Shown: one piece after another, positions 42,114 to 52,670 of the stretch
Position numbering within the stretch: position 1 is the stretch's first letter
Layout of the letters: each line of letters opens with the position of its first letter
From: Macrococcus lamae
Lineage (GTDB): Bacteria; Bacillota; Bacilli; Staphylococcales; Staphylococcaceae
DNA: 64,000 bases
Direction: 5' to 3'
Assembly: GCF_004359545.1 (NCBI RefSeq)
Contig: NZ_SCWB01000006.1
Coordinates: 50,246-114,245, forward strand
Translations under genes and position numbers: made by a program
The notes under the pieces: model-generated
What the model was told of the DNA's origin: nothing
The model's input: only the letters and a program-made list of their open reading frames with translations
Database searches by the model: none

Positions 42114-45100
42114 TTCATTGACTCCGCTAATTTAAATAACGACTTAGGTTTTGTAGATCTTAGTCCAGTAATAGATTGATATTGAATTTTAGCTTTTTGC
42201 TCTTTACCAAAAAATGTTGTGTCAGACAAACTATTCATTCTACCTCCTAAGTAATCGGACCGACCAGCATTTGCTCCTACTACTTTAAAGACTTCTTTCA
42301 TACATTTTTGGTAATCTTCTAACGTCATCTCAGTCGTTTCAAAATAATCCATTATTTTTTCTTTTTTCTGCTCTGAATTTTTTTTCGGTAAGAGATGTGG
42401 ATAATCTGTTATCATTTTTTCAGCTATTTTTTTGTAAAGACCATTCATTTCTTCAGCATTTAGTTTAGAATAATCACTTAATGAATTTTTTAAACGAAGC
42501 TGTTCATCAATGGTTAATTCAAATTGTTTACCGTTAATAACTTCACCACTTGATACAAAATAACAGGGATGTCCATTTAAGTAGATTAAATTCCCTTTAT
42601 TAACTTCAAATAAATATTTTGCTTCTACAACCTCATTTTTAGAATCTCGTTTTGCTAAGTAAAACGCTAAATCATGCTCTGATAAATTTTTATTTTGATA
42701 ACTTTCAATAACTAATTCGTCTATGATGCTATATCTTCCATTGATTTTCCCTTTTTTATTTTTTTCTTTATAGAATATGGCGTGAGACTTAAGTACTTTC
42801 ATTTCTTTATATATAGCAAAACTAGTTTTTTCTGAATCATATTTTGCTTTATTTACTTTAGGAGAAAATGCTTGTTGTTTATAAAAAGCGCTTTCTTGAG
42901 CTCCTGTTTTTCTGACATAATTAAATTTAAAACGATCAATGTCCATTTTAATTTTTGATATTAAAAATTCTCCGGGTGATAGTTCAAGATTTTCTATGCC
43001 TTTCAAGAAAAAGAAATCATCCTTTTTTTGCTTCTGGTTTAAATCTTCTCCCATTGCTTTCCACTTTTCAATTACTTTTTCACGCTTAAAGTTAAAATCA
43101 AAAAAGTCTGTTGTTGGGTATAATACTCTTCCAGCTTGATAAACCACGCCATTCAAATAGGCATCCACAGCATGATGACTGTCATTTAATTCTCGGATTT
43201 TTGGGATTTCAAATTTCTTTCTAAAATCACTTACAAAGCGTGATTTCATTGAAATTACTTTCGTTTTTGGATATTCTTCTATTAAGAAATCTCTCACGTG
43301 TGATGAAATTTGTCTTGTCTCTATAAGCTGTCTCTGTATAAATCCTTCTTTATCAAGTTCAGTTAATGTAGGTTTCATCAACTTAGACAGCTTACTACTA
43401 CTGATAAGGCCATTATCATTCAATTTCTTCCAGTAGCTGATCATAGCTCCTTTATTATTTTCAGCCATCTTCTCAAGCGGTAGAGCGTCACCTGATTTGT
43501 GCTGATTCGCTGTTTTTAATACAAGTACTTTATTATTAATACTGTCATCTTTCAGTAAGCGCTGTGGATATATATGATCTGTCTCATATAAATGATTTCC
43601 CTTATCAGCCATCAATTTATCAATATCAATTCGCTGACCAGTGTACATACATTTACCATTCTGTGAAAGATATAGCCACAATTTGTCTTCTTTAAAGTTA
43701 AAGTCAGTTCCAGCTGCTTCTTCTATCACCATTTTGTATTCGTCAATTGAATTTAAACCGTTATTCTTTATAGTGTCTTCCCAAATCTGCTTTCTTGATT
43801 TTTGTTTCTTACCTTTTTCACCGTCTTCTCTCGCAAACTCCATGACTATTTCAGATGGTTCTCCAAATATTGAAACTAATTCCCTGACTATCTCAAGTGT
43901 ATTCCAAATTCCTTTTTTTAGTGCCGGAGAAGTTGCAAGCGCCGCTACATCATTGTAACGTACCAGCTGATGTTCTATATGGTTTTCATCAGCTATAAAA
44001 TCTTTAAATCCATAATCTTTGCTTGTAATGATCTCCATGAAGTTCTGATCTGTTCTTCTAAGTAAATTAATGACTGAATGACCTCTATAATCCGTGTTTA
44101 AAAGTCTGCTGCTTACTCTTCCCCATCCTGAGTAATTAAGTTTCTTCAAGGCTTCTACTTGGTTTTTCGTAAGCTCTGGATAACTTTTTTCAATTTTTTC
44201 GGCCAATATTTTTTTGTCTTCAAAAATAGTAATCCATAATACAAGTTCTTCAATCATTTCATAATTTCCTTCTATATCCCCAATAATTCTATTCATATCC
44301 TGGTAAGTTGAAAGCTTAGAAGTAAACTTAGTCTCGTCTTGTGTACCAAATATTTTTAACTTCTCATCAACCGAATAAAAATGTAAACGGTGTTCTGTTT
44401 TTTTCATCTTATCTAGCAAAGTCTTATGTGTCACAGTTTTGTTTTTCTTAAATATTTCATCGAATACATATTTCTTTATGTTTGATTCCAGTCGATACTT
44501 TTTGTGCTTTGCGGCATTTTCCGGTCTAATCTGGATACCATTCAATTCATTTAATACTTCCATTTCTTGATACAGCAAGCTGTGTTTCGGCAATACATCT
44601 TCATTTATTAAATATGTGCATTTATTCGTCATTTTCCGGATGAACTTTTCTGCACTAACAGAACGATTAATGATCTTATCGAAATTCCAGGGTGTGATTC
44701 TCTCGTTACTTTCTCTTACCATCCATCCAAATTTCTGATTATCTGATTGTTTGACCAAAGGACCTACATAATAAGGAATTCTGAATCTAATGAGACTTAA
44801 AACTTTACCGATCATTTCATCTGTAATCTCTTTATGATATTGTTGCTGATTCTTTAAAATAATTTCTGCTTCATATAAATTATTTTGCATAGGTATACTT
44901 GAATTATCAACTGTATTCAATACTCTTAAAAGCTTATCTTCCTCAAGTTTTTGACTATATGGATGATTATCATCAATATGCTTTTTCAGTTCCTTTTTCA
45001 ATTCTTCATATTTAGTTTTTGGATGCTTTAAGTATCTATCAAATAGACATAATTTTTTATAGTTCTCGTCATTTGGCAACTCTTCATAGTTTCTAATGGC

Positions 45101-46135
45101 TTCCTTAGAAGATACAAAGATATCAGTGAATAATTTTTTAGTCTTATCTTTTTTATAAATGATGTCCTTAACATTTTTCAGTTCTTCTTTAAATCTATTG
45201 TAATCATTGACCTTAGATTCTGAAATACATGCCGCATTTTTTAAAATCTCTTCTAAAACCAACGACATATAGACCTTATTACCAAGGTCAATAAAATCAC
45301 GCTGTTCCTGCGTCAGTTGTTCACTCATCGATTCTGTAAAATCTCCGGTTAATGTATAAGATTTCTTTTCTTCTTTGAGTTCTTCATAGTTCTCCATACC
45401 TACAAACAATCCAAATTCTTTAAAAGTCATCCCTAATAACATTCTAAATACTTCTGATAGAGCCTTATGTAACTTGCTTAATTGTTTCCAGCGATCATTA
45501 CGCGTCGATTCATCTTGCTTCAATATCTTATAAAATTTTTCTAATTCAGAGTCATCAATCTTTAAATTTATTTCGTTCAATGTTTCAAAACTTTCGATTA
45601 ATTCTTTTAAATCATTGACTCCTTCATTACCAGTTCTTTGACTTAAATCCAGTTGATCGAACAAGAAATGACCACGATATTTAACGAGATGATATAAAGC
45701 TATATATATTAATTCAGGATCAAATTTCTTTTTTTCATTGAGGATAGCATTTTGCAAATGATAGATTGTTGGGTATTCTCTTTCATTTTCCCCTAAATAC
45801 TTCAGCACTTCTGTTAAAGACTTACCCTGAAAGTCATGATTAATATTTTTCCATTGTGAAATTTTTTCATATTTATAGAAGTTAGGATTTTTGACAAGAG
45901 GTACCAACACCTCCTGGAGTAAACCTAGTCGTTTTATTCGGCGATTATATCTCCTTCTTGCTCCCCTTTGAAGACGTCTCTCCATTGCAGTATTTGCAGA
46001 TTCAAATGTAAGAACTCCAATTGCATCTTTGTTATGATATTTCAATATATTAAATTGATAATCCATTGCTGAATAGCCTACACTTGCAGTACCAATGTCT
46101 AAACTAAGAATATATGAGGATTTTCTATTTACCAT
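42110..46135 (-). CDS. cas9: CRISPR-associated endonuclease Cas9 (type II-A)
   Basis: A 1341-residue RNA-guided DNA endonuclease. RuvC-I is LSLDIGTASVGYSAMD with Asp13. The arginine-rich bridge helix is near residues 54-75 (RRLQRGARRRYNRRIKR). RuvC-II is EIVMEFARED with Glu766. HNH is YETDHIYPQRLLKDDSINNK with His854. RuvC-III is HHAVDAYLNG with His988 and Asp991. All catalytic residues are present, so both strands should be cut. Size and layout are like SpCas9 (1368), not SaCas9 (1053). The C-terminal end keeps YQSITGL but lacks the DRKRY segment that reads NGG in SpCas9. AAAGGAG precedes ATG 46135. Confidence 0.98.
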   Translation of the reverse strand: MVNRKSSYILSLDIGTASVGYSAMDYQFNILKYHNKDAIGVLTFESANTAMERRLQRGARRRYNRRIKRLGLLQEVLVPLVKNPNFYKYEKISQWKNINHDFQGKSLTEVLKYLGENEREYPTIYHLQNAILNEKKKFDPELIYIALYHLVKYRGHFLFDQLDLSQRTGNEGVNDLKELIESFETLNEINLKIDDSELEKFYKILKQDESTRNDRWKQLSKLHKALSEVFRMLLGMTFKEFGLFVGMENYEELKEEKKSYTLTGDFTESMSEQLTQEQRDFIDLGNKVYMSLVLEEILKNAACISESKVNDYNRFKEELKNVKDIIYKKDKTKKLFTDIFVSSKEAIRNYEELPNDENYKKLCLFDRYLKHPKTKYEELKKELKKHIDDNHPYSQKLEEDKLLRVLNTVDNSSIPMQNNLYEAEIILKNQQQYHKEITDEMIGKVLSLIRFRIPYYVGPLVKQSDNQKFGWMVRESNERITPWNFDKIINRSVSAEKFIRKMTNKCTYLINEDVLPKHSLLYQEMEVLNELNGIQIRPENAAKHKKYRLESNIKKYVFDEIFKKNKTVTHKTLLDKMKKTEHRLHFYSVDEKLKIFGTQDETKFTSKLSTYQDMNRIIGDIEGNYEMIEELVLWITIFEDKKILAEKIEKSYPELTKNQVEALKKLNYSGWGRVSSRLLNTDYRGHSVINLLRRTDQNFMEIITSKDYGFKDFIADENHIEHQLVRYNDVAALATSPALKKGIWNTLEIVRELVSIFGEPSEIVMEFAREDGEKGKKQKSRKQIWEDTIKNNGLNSIDEYKMVIEEAAGTDFNFKEDKLWLYLSQNGKCMYTGQRIDIDKLMADKGNHLYETDHIYPQRLLKDDSINNKVLVLKTANQHKSGDALPLEKMAENNKGAMISYWKKLNDNGLISSSKLSKLMKPTLTELDKEGFIQRQLIETRQISSHVRDFLIEEYPKTKVISMKSRFVSDFRKKFEIPKIRELNDSHHAVDAYLNGVVYQAGRVLYPTTDFFDFNFKREKVIEKWKAMGEDLNQKQKKDDFFFLKGIENLELSPGEFLISKIKMDIDRFKFNYVRKTGAQESAFYKQQAFSPKVNKAKYDSEKTSFAIYKEMKVLKSHAIFYKEKNKKGKINGRYSIIDELVIESYQNKNLSEHDLAFYLAKRDSKNEVVEAKYLFEVNKGNLIYLNGHPCYFVSSGEVINGKQFELTIDEQLRLKNSLSDYSKLNAEEMNGLYKKIAEKMITDYPHLLPKKNSEQKKEKIMDYFETTEMTLEDYQKCMKEVFKVVGANAGRSDYLGGRMNSLSDTTFFGKEQKAKIQYQSITGLRSTKPKSLFKLAESMK

Positions 46136-46177
46136 ACATTCATCTCCTTTGTTTAATAATGTAAATATATCATTACC

Positions 46178-46206
46178 ATTATATAATGCACACTATATTT
46201 TTTGAA
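46178..46206 (-). promoter_or_regulatory. cas9 operon promoter
   Basis: On the minus strand, -35 TTCAAA (46201-46206), 17 bases, -10 TATAAT (46178-46183). The expected start is about 35 bases before the cas9 ATG. It is back to back with the tracrRNA promoter, about 45 bases apart. Confidence 0.75.
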
Positions 46207-46261
46207 TATTATAAATAAATTTAATAGTAGATTTATTAAAAAAATTTGTTATAATAATTTT

Positions 46262-46366
46262 AGAAGTACTTCACTTCATTCTAAAAGATCATAGATAAGT
46301 TAAAATAAGCTTAAAGCGTAAAAGTGGTACTCATACCAACACCTCACTGTATCAGTGAGGTTTTTT
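46262..46366 (+). ncRNA. tracrRNA
   Basis: The trans-activating CRISPR RNA gene, divergent from cas9. It contains a 25-base stretch (TTCACTTCATTC to CATAG, 46270-46294) identical to the strand opposite the crRNA repeat, so it pairs with it perfectly. The lower stem segment is AAGTTAAAAT, and a nexus-like GCTTAAAGC (46309-46317) follows. A stem TGGTA-CTCA-TACCA (46325-46338) comes next. The terminator is CCTCACTG, TAT loop, CAGTGAGG (46342-46360) and TTTTTT. The promoter has an extended -10, TGTTATAAT (TATAAT 46250-46255), and a weak -35. Confidence 0.93.
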
Positions 46367-46385
46367 ATTTATTATAAAATGACAA

Positions 46386-46418
46386 AAAAACACTTCCCAG
46401 AATTAACTGGAAAGTGCT
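46386..46418 (-). terminator. groEL operon terminator
   Basis: On the minus strand AGCACTTTCCAG pairs with CTGGGAAGTGTT around the loop TTAATT, followed by TTTTTTG. It ends the groES-groEL transcript 12 bases past the stop codon. Confidence 0.85.
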
Positions 46419-46429
46419 GCCTTTTTGTC

Positions 46430-48097
<1,668 letters not shown>

Positions 48098-48107
48098 TCA
48101 TTTATAG

Positions 48108-48392
48108 TTATTCTACGATTGCCAGGATGTCGTCTTCAGATAGTACTAAGTACTTGTCTTCACCAAGCTTCACTTCAGTACCACCAAACTGAGAATACAC
48201 GATGCGGTCGCCGACTGAAACTTCCATTTCAGCACGTGTCCCGTTATCAAGTAAGCGTCCAGGTCCTACAGCAACGATTGTTCCTTCATTTGACTTTTCT
48301 TTTGCTGAGTCAGTCAAGATGATGCCACTTGCTGTTGTCTGTTCTTTTTCAGTCTTTTCAACTACGATACGATTACCTAATGGTTTTAACAC
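48108..48392 (-). CDS. groES: Co-chaperonin GroES
   Basis: The 94-residue co-chaperonin that caps GroEL. It shows the canonical [16 protein letters not shown] start, the mobile loop around [22 protein letters not shown] and the C-terminal [30 protein letters not shown]. The start is GTG 48392 with GAGGAGG. It is the first gene of the groESL operon; the CIRCE operator lies about 30 bases upstream. Confidence 0.99.
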   Translation of the reverse strand: MLKPLGNRIVVEKTEKEQTTASGIILTDSAKEKSNEGTIVAVGPGRLLDNGTRAEMEVSVGDRIVYSQFGGTEVKLGEDKYLVLSEDDILAIVE

Positions 48393-48423
48393 GATACTTC
48401 CTCCTCAGATTATATAAAATGAC

Positions 48424-48450
48424 CTAGCACTCTTTCACGTAAAGTGCTAA
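48424..48450. promoter_or_regulatory. CIRCE element (HrcA operator)
   Basis: CTAGCACTC, nine bases, AAGTGCTAA. The consensus is TTAGCACTC-N9-GAGTGCTAA, so one base differs in each arm. Its place just before groES fits repression by HrcA in the absence of heat stress. Confidence 0.9.
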
Positions 48451-48565
48451 CAATTAAATAATAATCAAAGAAGGTCAAAAAAGCAATGATTTTGCTGTAT
48501 TATTTTTTACGGTTATCTAAATATAATGTACAATAAGACAGTAGCTTGAATTAAAGGAGTATATC

Positions 48566-49336
48566 ATGAAAATCAAACGTATCTGGGTCAATATTTTAAT
48601 TGTCCTTCTCTATGCCGCTTCACAACTGTCATCACTCATTCCTGTGCTTTTATATAGAAATGCCGGTTTGACGCAGGATGAATTATTCGCGAGAACCATC
48701 CCATTTCTTGTCGGAGGATTCATCGTCGCGTCTATTCTGGTCTATTTCGTCAACCGGGCTATCATCAACGAAACGACGCTTGAACGCTCTCGTAAGGAAA
48801 GCTGGCGCTATACGATTACTTGGATGATTGCAGGATTGTTCCTCGCATTGTTCGCACAGATGATCATGAATATGATTAATGTCTATATATTTAAACAGCC
48901 AATCGAAAGTCAGAACACGACTGATATTCTGGAAGTCGCTAGACAATTTCCGATATTCATTATTCTCATCGCTATTGTCGGCCCGATTTTAGAAGAGTTC
49001 GTCTTCCGCAAAGTCATTTTCGGCGAACTGTACGAGCTCATCAAGTTACCAAGATGGGCGGCGTTTATTATAGCGGGCGCCATCAGCGGCTTTATCTTCT
49101 CAGCTGCTCATAATGATTTTGACCATACACTGATCTACATGGGGATGGCATTTGTCTTTGCCGGGCTATATGTAGCGACGCGGCGCATCATTGTACCGAT
49201 TGTTGCACATATGGCGATGAATTCATTCGTCGTCCTGATTCAGCTCGGCTTCAGTGACCAGATTGAAAAGGCAGCTGAAAAAGCAAAGCTTTCTACCCAG
49301 TTCATCTGGACAGCTGTAAAACATATACTGTATTAA
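48566..49336 (+). CDS. CPBP intramembrane metalloprotease, MroQ-like
   Basis: A 256-residue, about six- to eight-helix Abi/CPBP protease. The catalytic motifs are PILEEFVFRKVIFGE (EExxxR), SGFIFSAAHNDF (FxxxH) and VPIVAHMAMNSF (HxxxN). The position next to groES-groEL matches MroQ of S. aureus, which processes the AgrD peptide for quorum sensing and affects virulence. No agr locus is near in this window, so its substrate here may be other. GGAG precedes ATG 48566, and a hairpin follows the stop. Confidence 0.88.
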   Translation: MKIKRIWVNILIVLLYAASQLSSLIPVLLYRNAGLTQDELFARTIPFLVGGFIVASILVYFVNRAIINETTLERSRKESWRYTITWMIAGLFLALFAQMIMNMINVYIFKQPIESQNTTDILEVARQFPIFIILIAIVGPILEEFVFRKVIFGELYELIKLPRWAAFIIAGAISGFIFSAAHNDFDHTLIYMGMAFVFAGLYVATRRIIVPIVAHMAMNSFVVLIQLGFSDQIEKAAEKAKLSTQFIWTAVKHILY

Positions 49337-49372
49337 AAAATGACGTCACGGCATCTGCCATGACGTCATTTT
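49337..49372. terminator. Bidirectional terminator
   Basis: A 12-bp stem, AAAATGACGTCA (49337-49348) and TGACGTCATTTT (49361-49372), right after the mroQ stop and before the end of the converging PPK2 gene. Confidence 0.85.
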
Positions 49373-49387
49373 AATATACATTTATAT

Positions 49388-50812
49388 TTATATGTTGAGC
49401 CGCTTTTCACAATGCTCAATAATGGTCTTTAGCGCCTTAATACGCGCTGCTTTTTTGTTGTTGGCAGGAATGATGACCCACGGGGCATCTTCTGTTGATG
49501 TCTTGTCGATCATGTCCTTGCTCGCTTCAAGATAAATATCCCATTTCTCGCGGTTCCGCCAGTCTTCATCTGTAATCTTCCACTGTTTGTCAGGTGTATT
49601 CTGACGCTCCTCAAACCGCTTCAACTGCTCGTCCTTATCCAGCACAAGGAAGAACTTAATGACAATCGCTCCTTCAATAAGCAGACTCTTCTCAAAATCC
49701 TTAATCTCCTCATAAGCACGCTGCCACTCATCAGTACTTGCAAATCCTTCGACACGTTCTACAAGAACACGTCCATACCAGCTGCGGTCAAAGATTTCTA
49801 TATGCCCTGTTCTTGGAAGGTCGACTGCAAAACGCCATAAATAAGGATAGCTGAGCTCTGTTTCAGTCGGTGCTGATATCGCATTCACTTCGTATCCTGT
49901 CGGATCAAGACTTTCGCGGACGCGTTTGATGTTCCCGCCTTTACCAGCCGCATCCATCCCTTCATAGACGAGAATGAGCGGGACTTTCTTCTCATAGAGT
50001 GCATACTGAATTTCTCTCATGCGGTCCTGCAGTTCAGGAAGTATCTTCTTATAATCTTTTTTAGACATGTCGTCTTCTGTATCAACAAACAGGTCTGTTG
50101 TAAAGTTTTTAGTGAACTTACCATCAGCTGGTTGCTTCTTCTTTTTCTTCTGTTTTTTCAGTGCTGCTTCCAGACGCTCGATAATCACTTCGTACATATC
50201 GTTGATAGCCTGATTCCGTTCACTGTAATTGATGATTGTCCACGGTGAAATTGCATCTGTCGCTTTAACGAGTTTTTTCATGCCATCAAGATAAGTTTCT
50301 TTAGGAATCGCATGTTCGAACTCTTCCGCTTTCCAGCGTGTCAACGGGTTTTCTTTCGTCTTTTCTATATGTTCCTTACGTTTCTTTTCACTGATTTCTA
50401 CATTGAATTTGATAATTTCGTATCCATCATTAATGAGGAGATTTTCGAATACTTCAATTTCTTCCAGCAGTACTTTGTAGTCCTTATAAACTTCCTTCTT
50501 CAAGCCATGTTCCTCGTAGTCCAGCATACTCGCATACCAGCTGCGGAAATAAATCGTGACCTCTCCTCTTGCAGGCAAGTTCTTCCAATACGGATATAAA
50601 AATGGCAGACGCAAATCTTCAGTGGTCGGTGTCTTCGTCGCATAAAACTGTGTATACTTCGCATCAAGTGCAAGCAGCAGTTCATTGGCAAGGCGTGACT
50701 TGCCTGAAGCTGCCACTCCTTCAAACAGAATCATGACAGGAATTTTCGCCTCGTGTGTCAATCGGACAAGCTCTGCGGTTTTAAGCATTAAATCTTCTTT
50801 AATCTTCGTCAT
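49388..50812 (-). CDS. Polyphosphate:nucleotide phosphotransferase, two PPK2 domains
   Basis: A 474-residue class II PPK2 enzyme, also called polyphosphate:AMP phosphotransferase. Two homologous P-loop kinase domains are in tandem. The first (about 10-215) has the variant Walker A EGVAASGKS and RSWYASML. The second (about 245-474) has EGMDAAGKGGNIKRVRESLDP, the lid DRSWYGRVLVERVEGF and full conserved residues. By family, the second domain is the active one. It uses polyphosphate to phosphorylate AMP to ADP, linking the phosphate store to adenylate energy. The linker (about 216-243) is Lys-rich. AAAGGGG precedes ATG 50812. Confidence 0.9.
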   Translation of the reverse strand: MTKIKEDLMLKTAELVRLTHEAKIPVMILFEGVAASGKSRLANELLLALDAKYTQFYATKTPTTEDLRLPFLYPYWKNLPARGEVTIYFRSWYASMLDYEEHGLKKEVYKDYKVLLEEIEVFENLLINDGYEIIKFNVEISEKKRKEHIEKTKENPLTRWKAEEFEHAIPKETYLDGMKKLVKATDAISPWTIINYSERNQAINDMYEVIIERLEAALKKQKKKKKQPADGKFTKNFTTDLFVDTEDDMSKKDYKKILPELQDRMREIQYALYEKKVPLILVYEGMDAAGKGGNIKRVRESLDPTGYEVNAISAPTETELSYPYLWRFAVDLPRTGHIEIFDRSWYGRVLVERVEGFASTDEWQRAYEEIKDFEKSLLIEGAIVIKFFLVLDKDEQLKRFEERQNTPDKQWKITDEDWRNREKWDIYLEASKDMIDKTSTEDAPWVIIPANNKKAARIKALKTIIEHCEKRLNI

Positions 50813-50922
50813 TACGTCATCCCCTTTTCGTTCAATAATATCATATTACACCTTCTGAAATATATTTCAAAATTCGAATGAATATTGTAATATTAAGTCA
50901 ACAAAGGAAAAGGAGAATTGAT

Positions 50923-52620
50923 ATGACGACAACTTTTAAAGATTATGTATACGCACGTCCGGATCTGGACGAAACAAAACAGAAATTTGATTTGCTGCTT
51001 GAAAAGTTCTCCGCTGCTGATTCAGCGGAAGCACAGATGGAAGTAATCAAAGAACTGAACCGTATCCGTAATGACATCAACACCAATTATTCACTCGCGA
51101 TGATTCGCGCCTCTATTGATACAAATGACGAATTCTATTCAGCTGAACGTGATTACTTCGATAACCATGCAGCAGAGCTCGCAGCACTTGAAGCTGATTA
51201 TTTTAAGGCGTTGACGACAAGTCCGTTTAAAGAAACGCTCGAAGATAAGCTTGGGTCGCAACTATTCAGTCTTGCTTATAATATCGTCAATTCATATTCT
51301 GACGACGTCAAAGACTTGATCAACGAGGAAAACAAGATCAGCAGCGAATACTCAAAATTGATTGCCAGTGCTGAACTCGAATACGACGGTAAATTTCTGA
51401 ACTTAGCTCAGATGGCACCTTATACTCAGTCCACTGACCGTGCCGTCCGTAAAGAAGCCACTCTTAAAGTCCAGGAATTTATGAGTGCGCACATGAAAAA
51501 TTTTGACGATATTTATGACCGTCTTGTTAAAGTCCGTCACGAGATCGCTCAGAAATTAGGATTCGAGAACTTCATTGAGCTGGGTTATATGCGTATGCAG
51601 CGCATTGACTACGATCAGGCAATGGTCAGCAGCTATCGTCAGCAGATCAAAGATGAAGTTGTTCCTCTTGCGACAAAGCTTTACGACAGACAGGCTAAGC
51701 GCATCGGAGTCGACCAACTGAAATATTATGATGAATCGATTCTCTTTTTAAGCGGTAATGAAAATCCGAAAGATACACCATCAGTAATCCTCGAAAACGG
51801 TCGTAAAATGTATGAAGAGTTGAGTCCTGAAACAGGTGAATTTTATAAATTCATGATGGCGCGCGAGCTCTTTGATGTTGAGGCAAAGAAAGGTAAGGAA
51901 GCGGGTGGTTACTGTACATTTATCGATAACTACAACGCACCATTCATCTTTGCAAACTTCAATACGACAGATCATGACATTACCGTACTGACTCACGAAG
52001 CAGGACACGCTTTCCAAGTGTATTCTTCACGCGAGCTTGAAGTACCTGATTACTTATGGCCGACGCATGAGTCTTGTGAAATTCATTCCATGAGTATGGA
52101 GTTCTTCACTTACCCATGGCTAGATTTGTTCTTTAACAACGCTGACAAATTCAAATACAAGCATATCGGTGATGCCGTTCAGTTCCTGCCATATGGCGTG
52201 GCCATCGACGAATTTCAGCATCGTGTCTACGAACGTCCGGAGATGACACCTGAAGAACGGCGACAAGTATGGACTGAACTTGAACATAAATATTTGCCTC
52301 ATCGTGACTATGACGGCATTTATCCTCTCGCTGAAGGCTCGCTCTGGCACCGTCAGGGACATGTATTCAGTTCACCGTTCTACTACATCGACTATACACT
52401 TGCTCAAGTGTGTGCGTTCCAGTTCTTTAAACGCAGCCGTGAAGACTTCGATGCTGCATGGCAGGATTATTTACATCTATGTCAGCTCGGCGGCTCACTG
52501 CCTTTTAACGCATTAGTTAAGGAAGCGCATCTGAAATCACCATTTGAAGAAGGTACATTGAAGGAAATTGTTGCCTATCTGGAAGACTATATCAGTGGTA
52601 TCGATGATTCACAGTTTTAA
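50923..52620 (+). CDS. M3 family oligoendopeptidase
   Basis: A 565-residue cytosolic zinc oligopeptidase of the M3 (PepF/Pz-peptidase) type, cutting short peptides. The active site HEAGHAFQVYSSRE holds the two zinc His and catalytic Glu, and THESCEIHSMSMEF the third zinc ligand (Glu). The helical halves around a deep channel fit the family's fold. ATG 50923 is chosen over the earlier in-frame ATG because AAAAGGAG lies seven bases upstream. It ends at a 16-bp terminator hairpin that converges with the next gene's. Confidence 0.92.
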   Translation: MTTTFKDYVYARPDLDETKQKFDLLLEKFSAADSAEAQMEVIKELNRIRNDINTNYSLAMIRASIDTNDEFYSAERDYFDNHAAELAALEADYFKALTTSPFKETLEDKLGSQLFSLAYNIVNSYSDDVKDLINEENKISSEYSKLIASAELEYDGKFLNLAQMAPYTQSTDRAVRKEATLKVQEFMSAHMKNFDDIYDRLVKVRHEIAQKLGFENFIELGYMRMQRIDYDQAMVSSYRQQIKDEVVPLATKLYDRQAKRIGVDQLKYYDESILFLSGNENPKDTPSVILENGRKMYEELSPETGEFYKFMMARELFDVEAKKGKEAGGYCTFIDNYNAPFIFANFNTTDHDITVLTHEAGHAFQVYSSRELEVPDYLWPTHESCEIHSMSMEFFTYPWLDLFFNNADKFKYKHIGDAVQFLPYGVAIDEFQHRVYERPEMTPEERRQVWTELEHKYLPHRDYDGIYPLAEGSLWHRQGHVFSSPFYYIDYTLAQVCAFQFFKRSREDFDAAWQDYLHLCQLGGSLPFNALVKEAHLKSPFEEGTLKEIVAYLEDYISGIDDSQF

Positions 52621-52670
52621 AAAAAGACGCGGGACCAGGATGATTCCTGATCTCGCGTCTATTGTTTTTT
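52621..52670. terminator. Bidirectional terminator
   Basis: AGACGCGGGACCAGGA (52625-52640) pairs with TCCTGATCTCGCGTCT (52645-52660; two G-T pairs), with A/T runs on both sides, between the convergent M3 peptidase and LPXTG genes. Confidence 0.88.

Noticed and set aside
37641..46366. Mobile element carrying the CRISPR locus
   Set aside because: No integrase, transposase, flanking direct repeats or tRNA gene were seen at its borders, so horizontal transfer is possible but not shown by the sequence.
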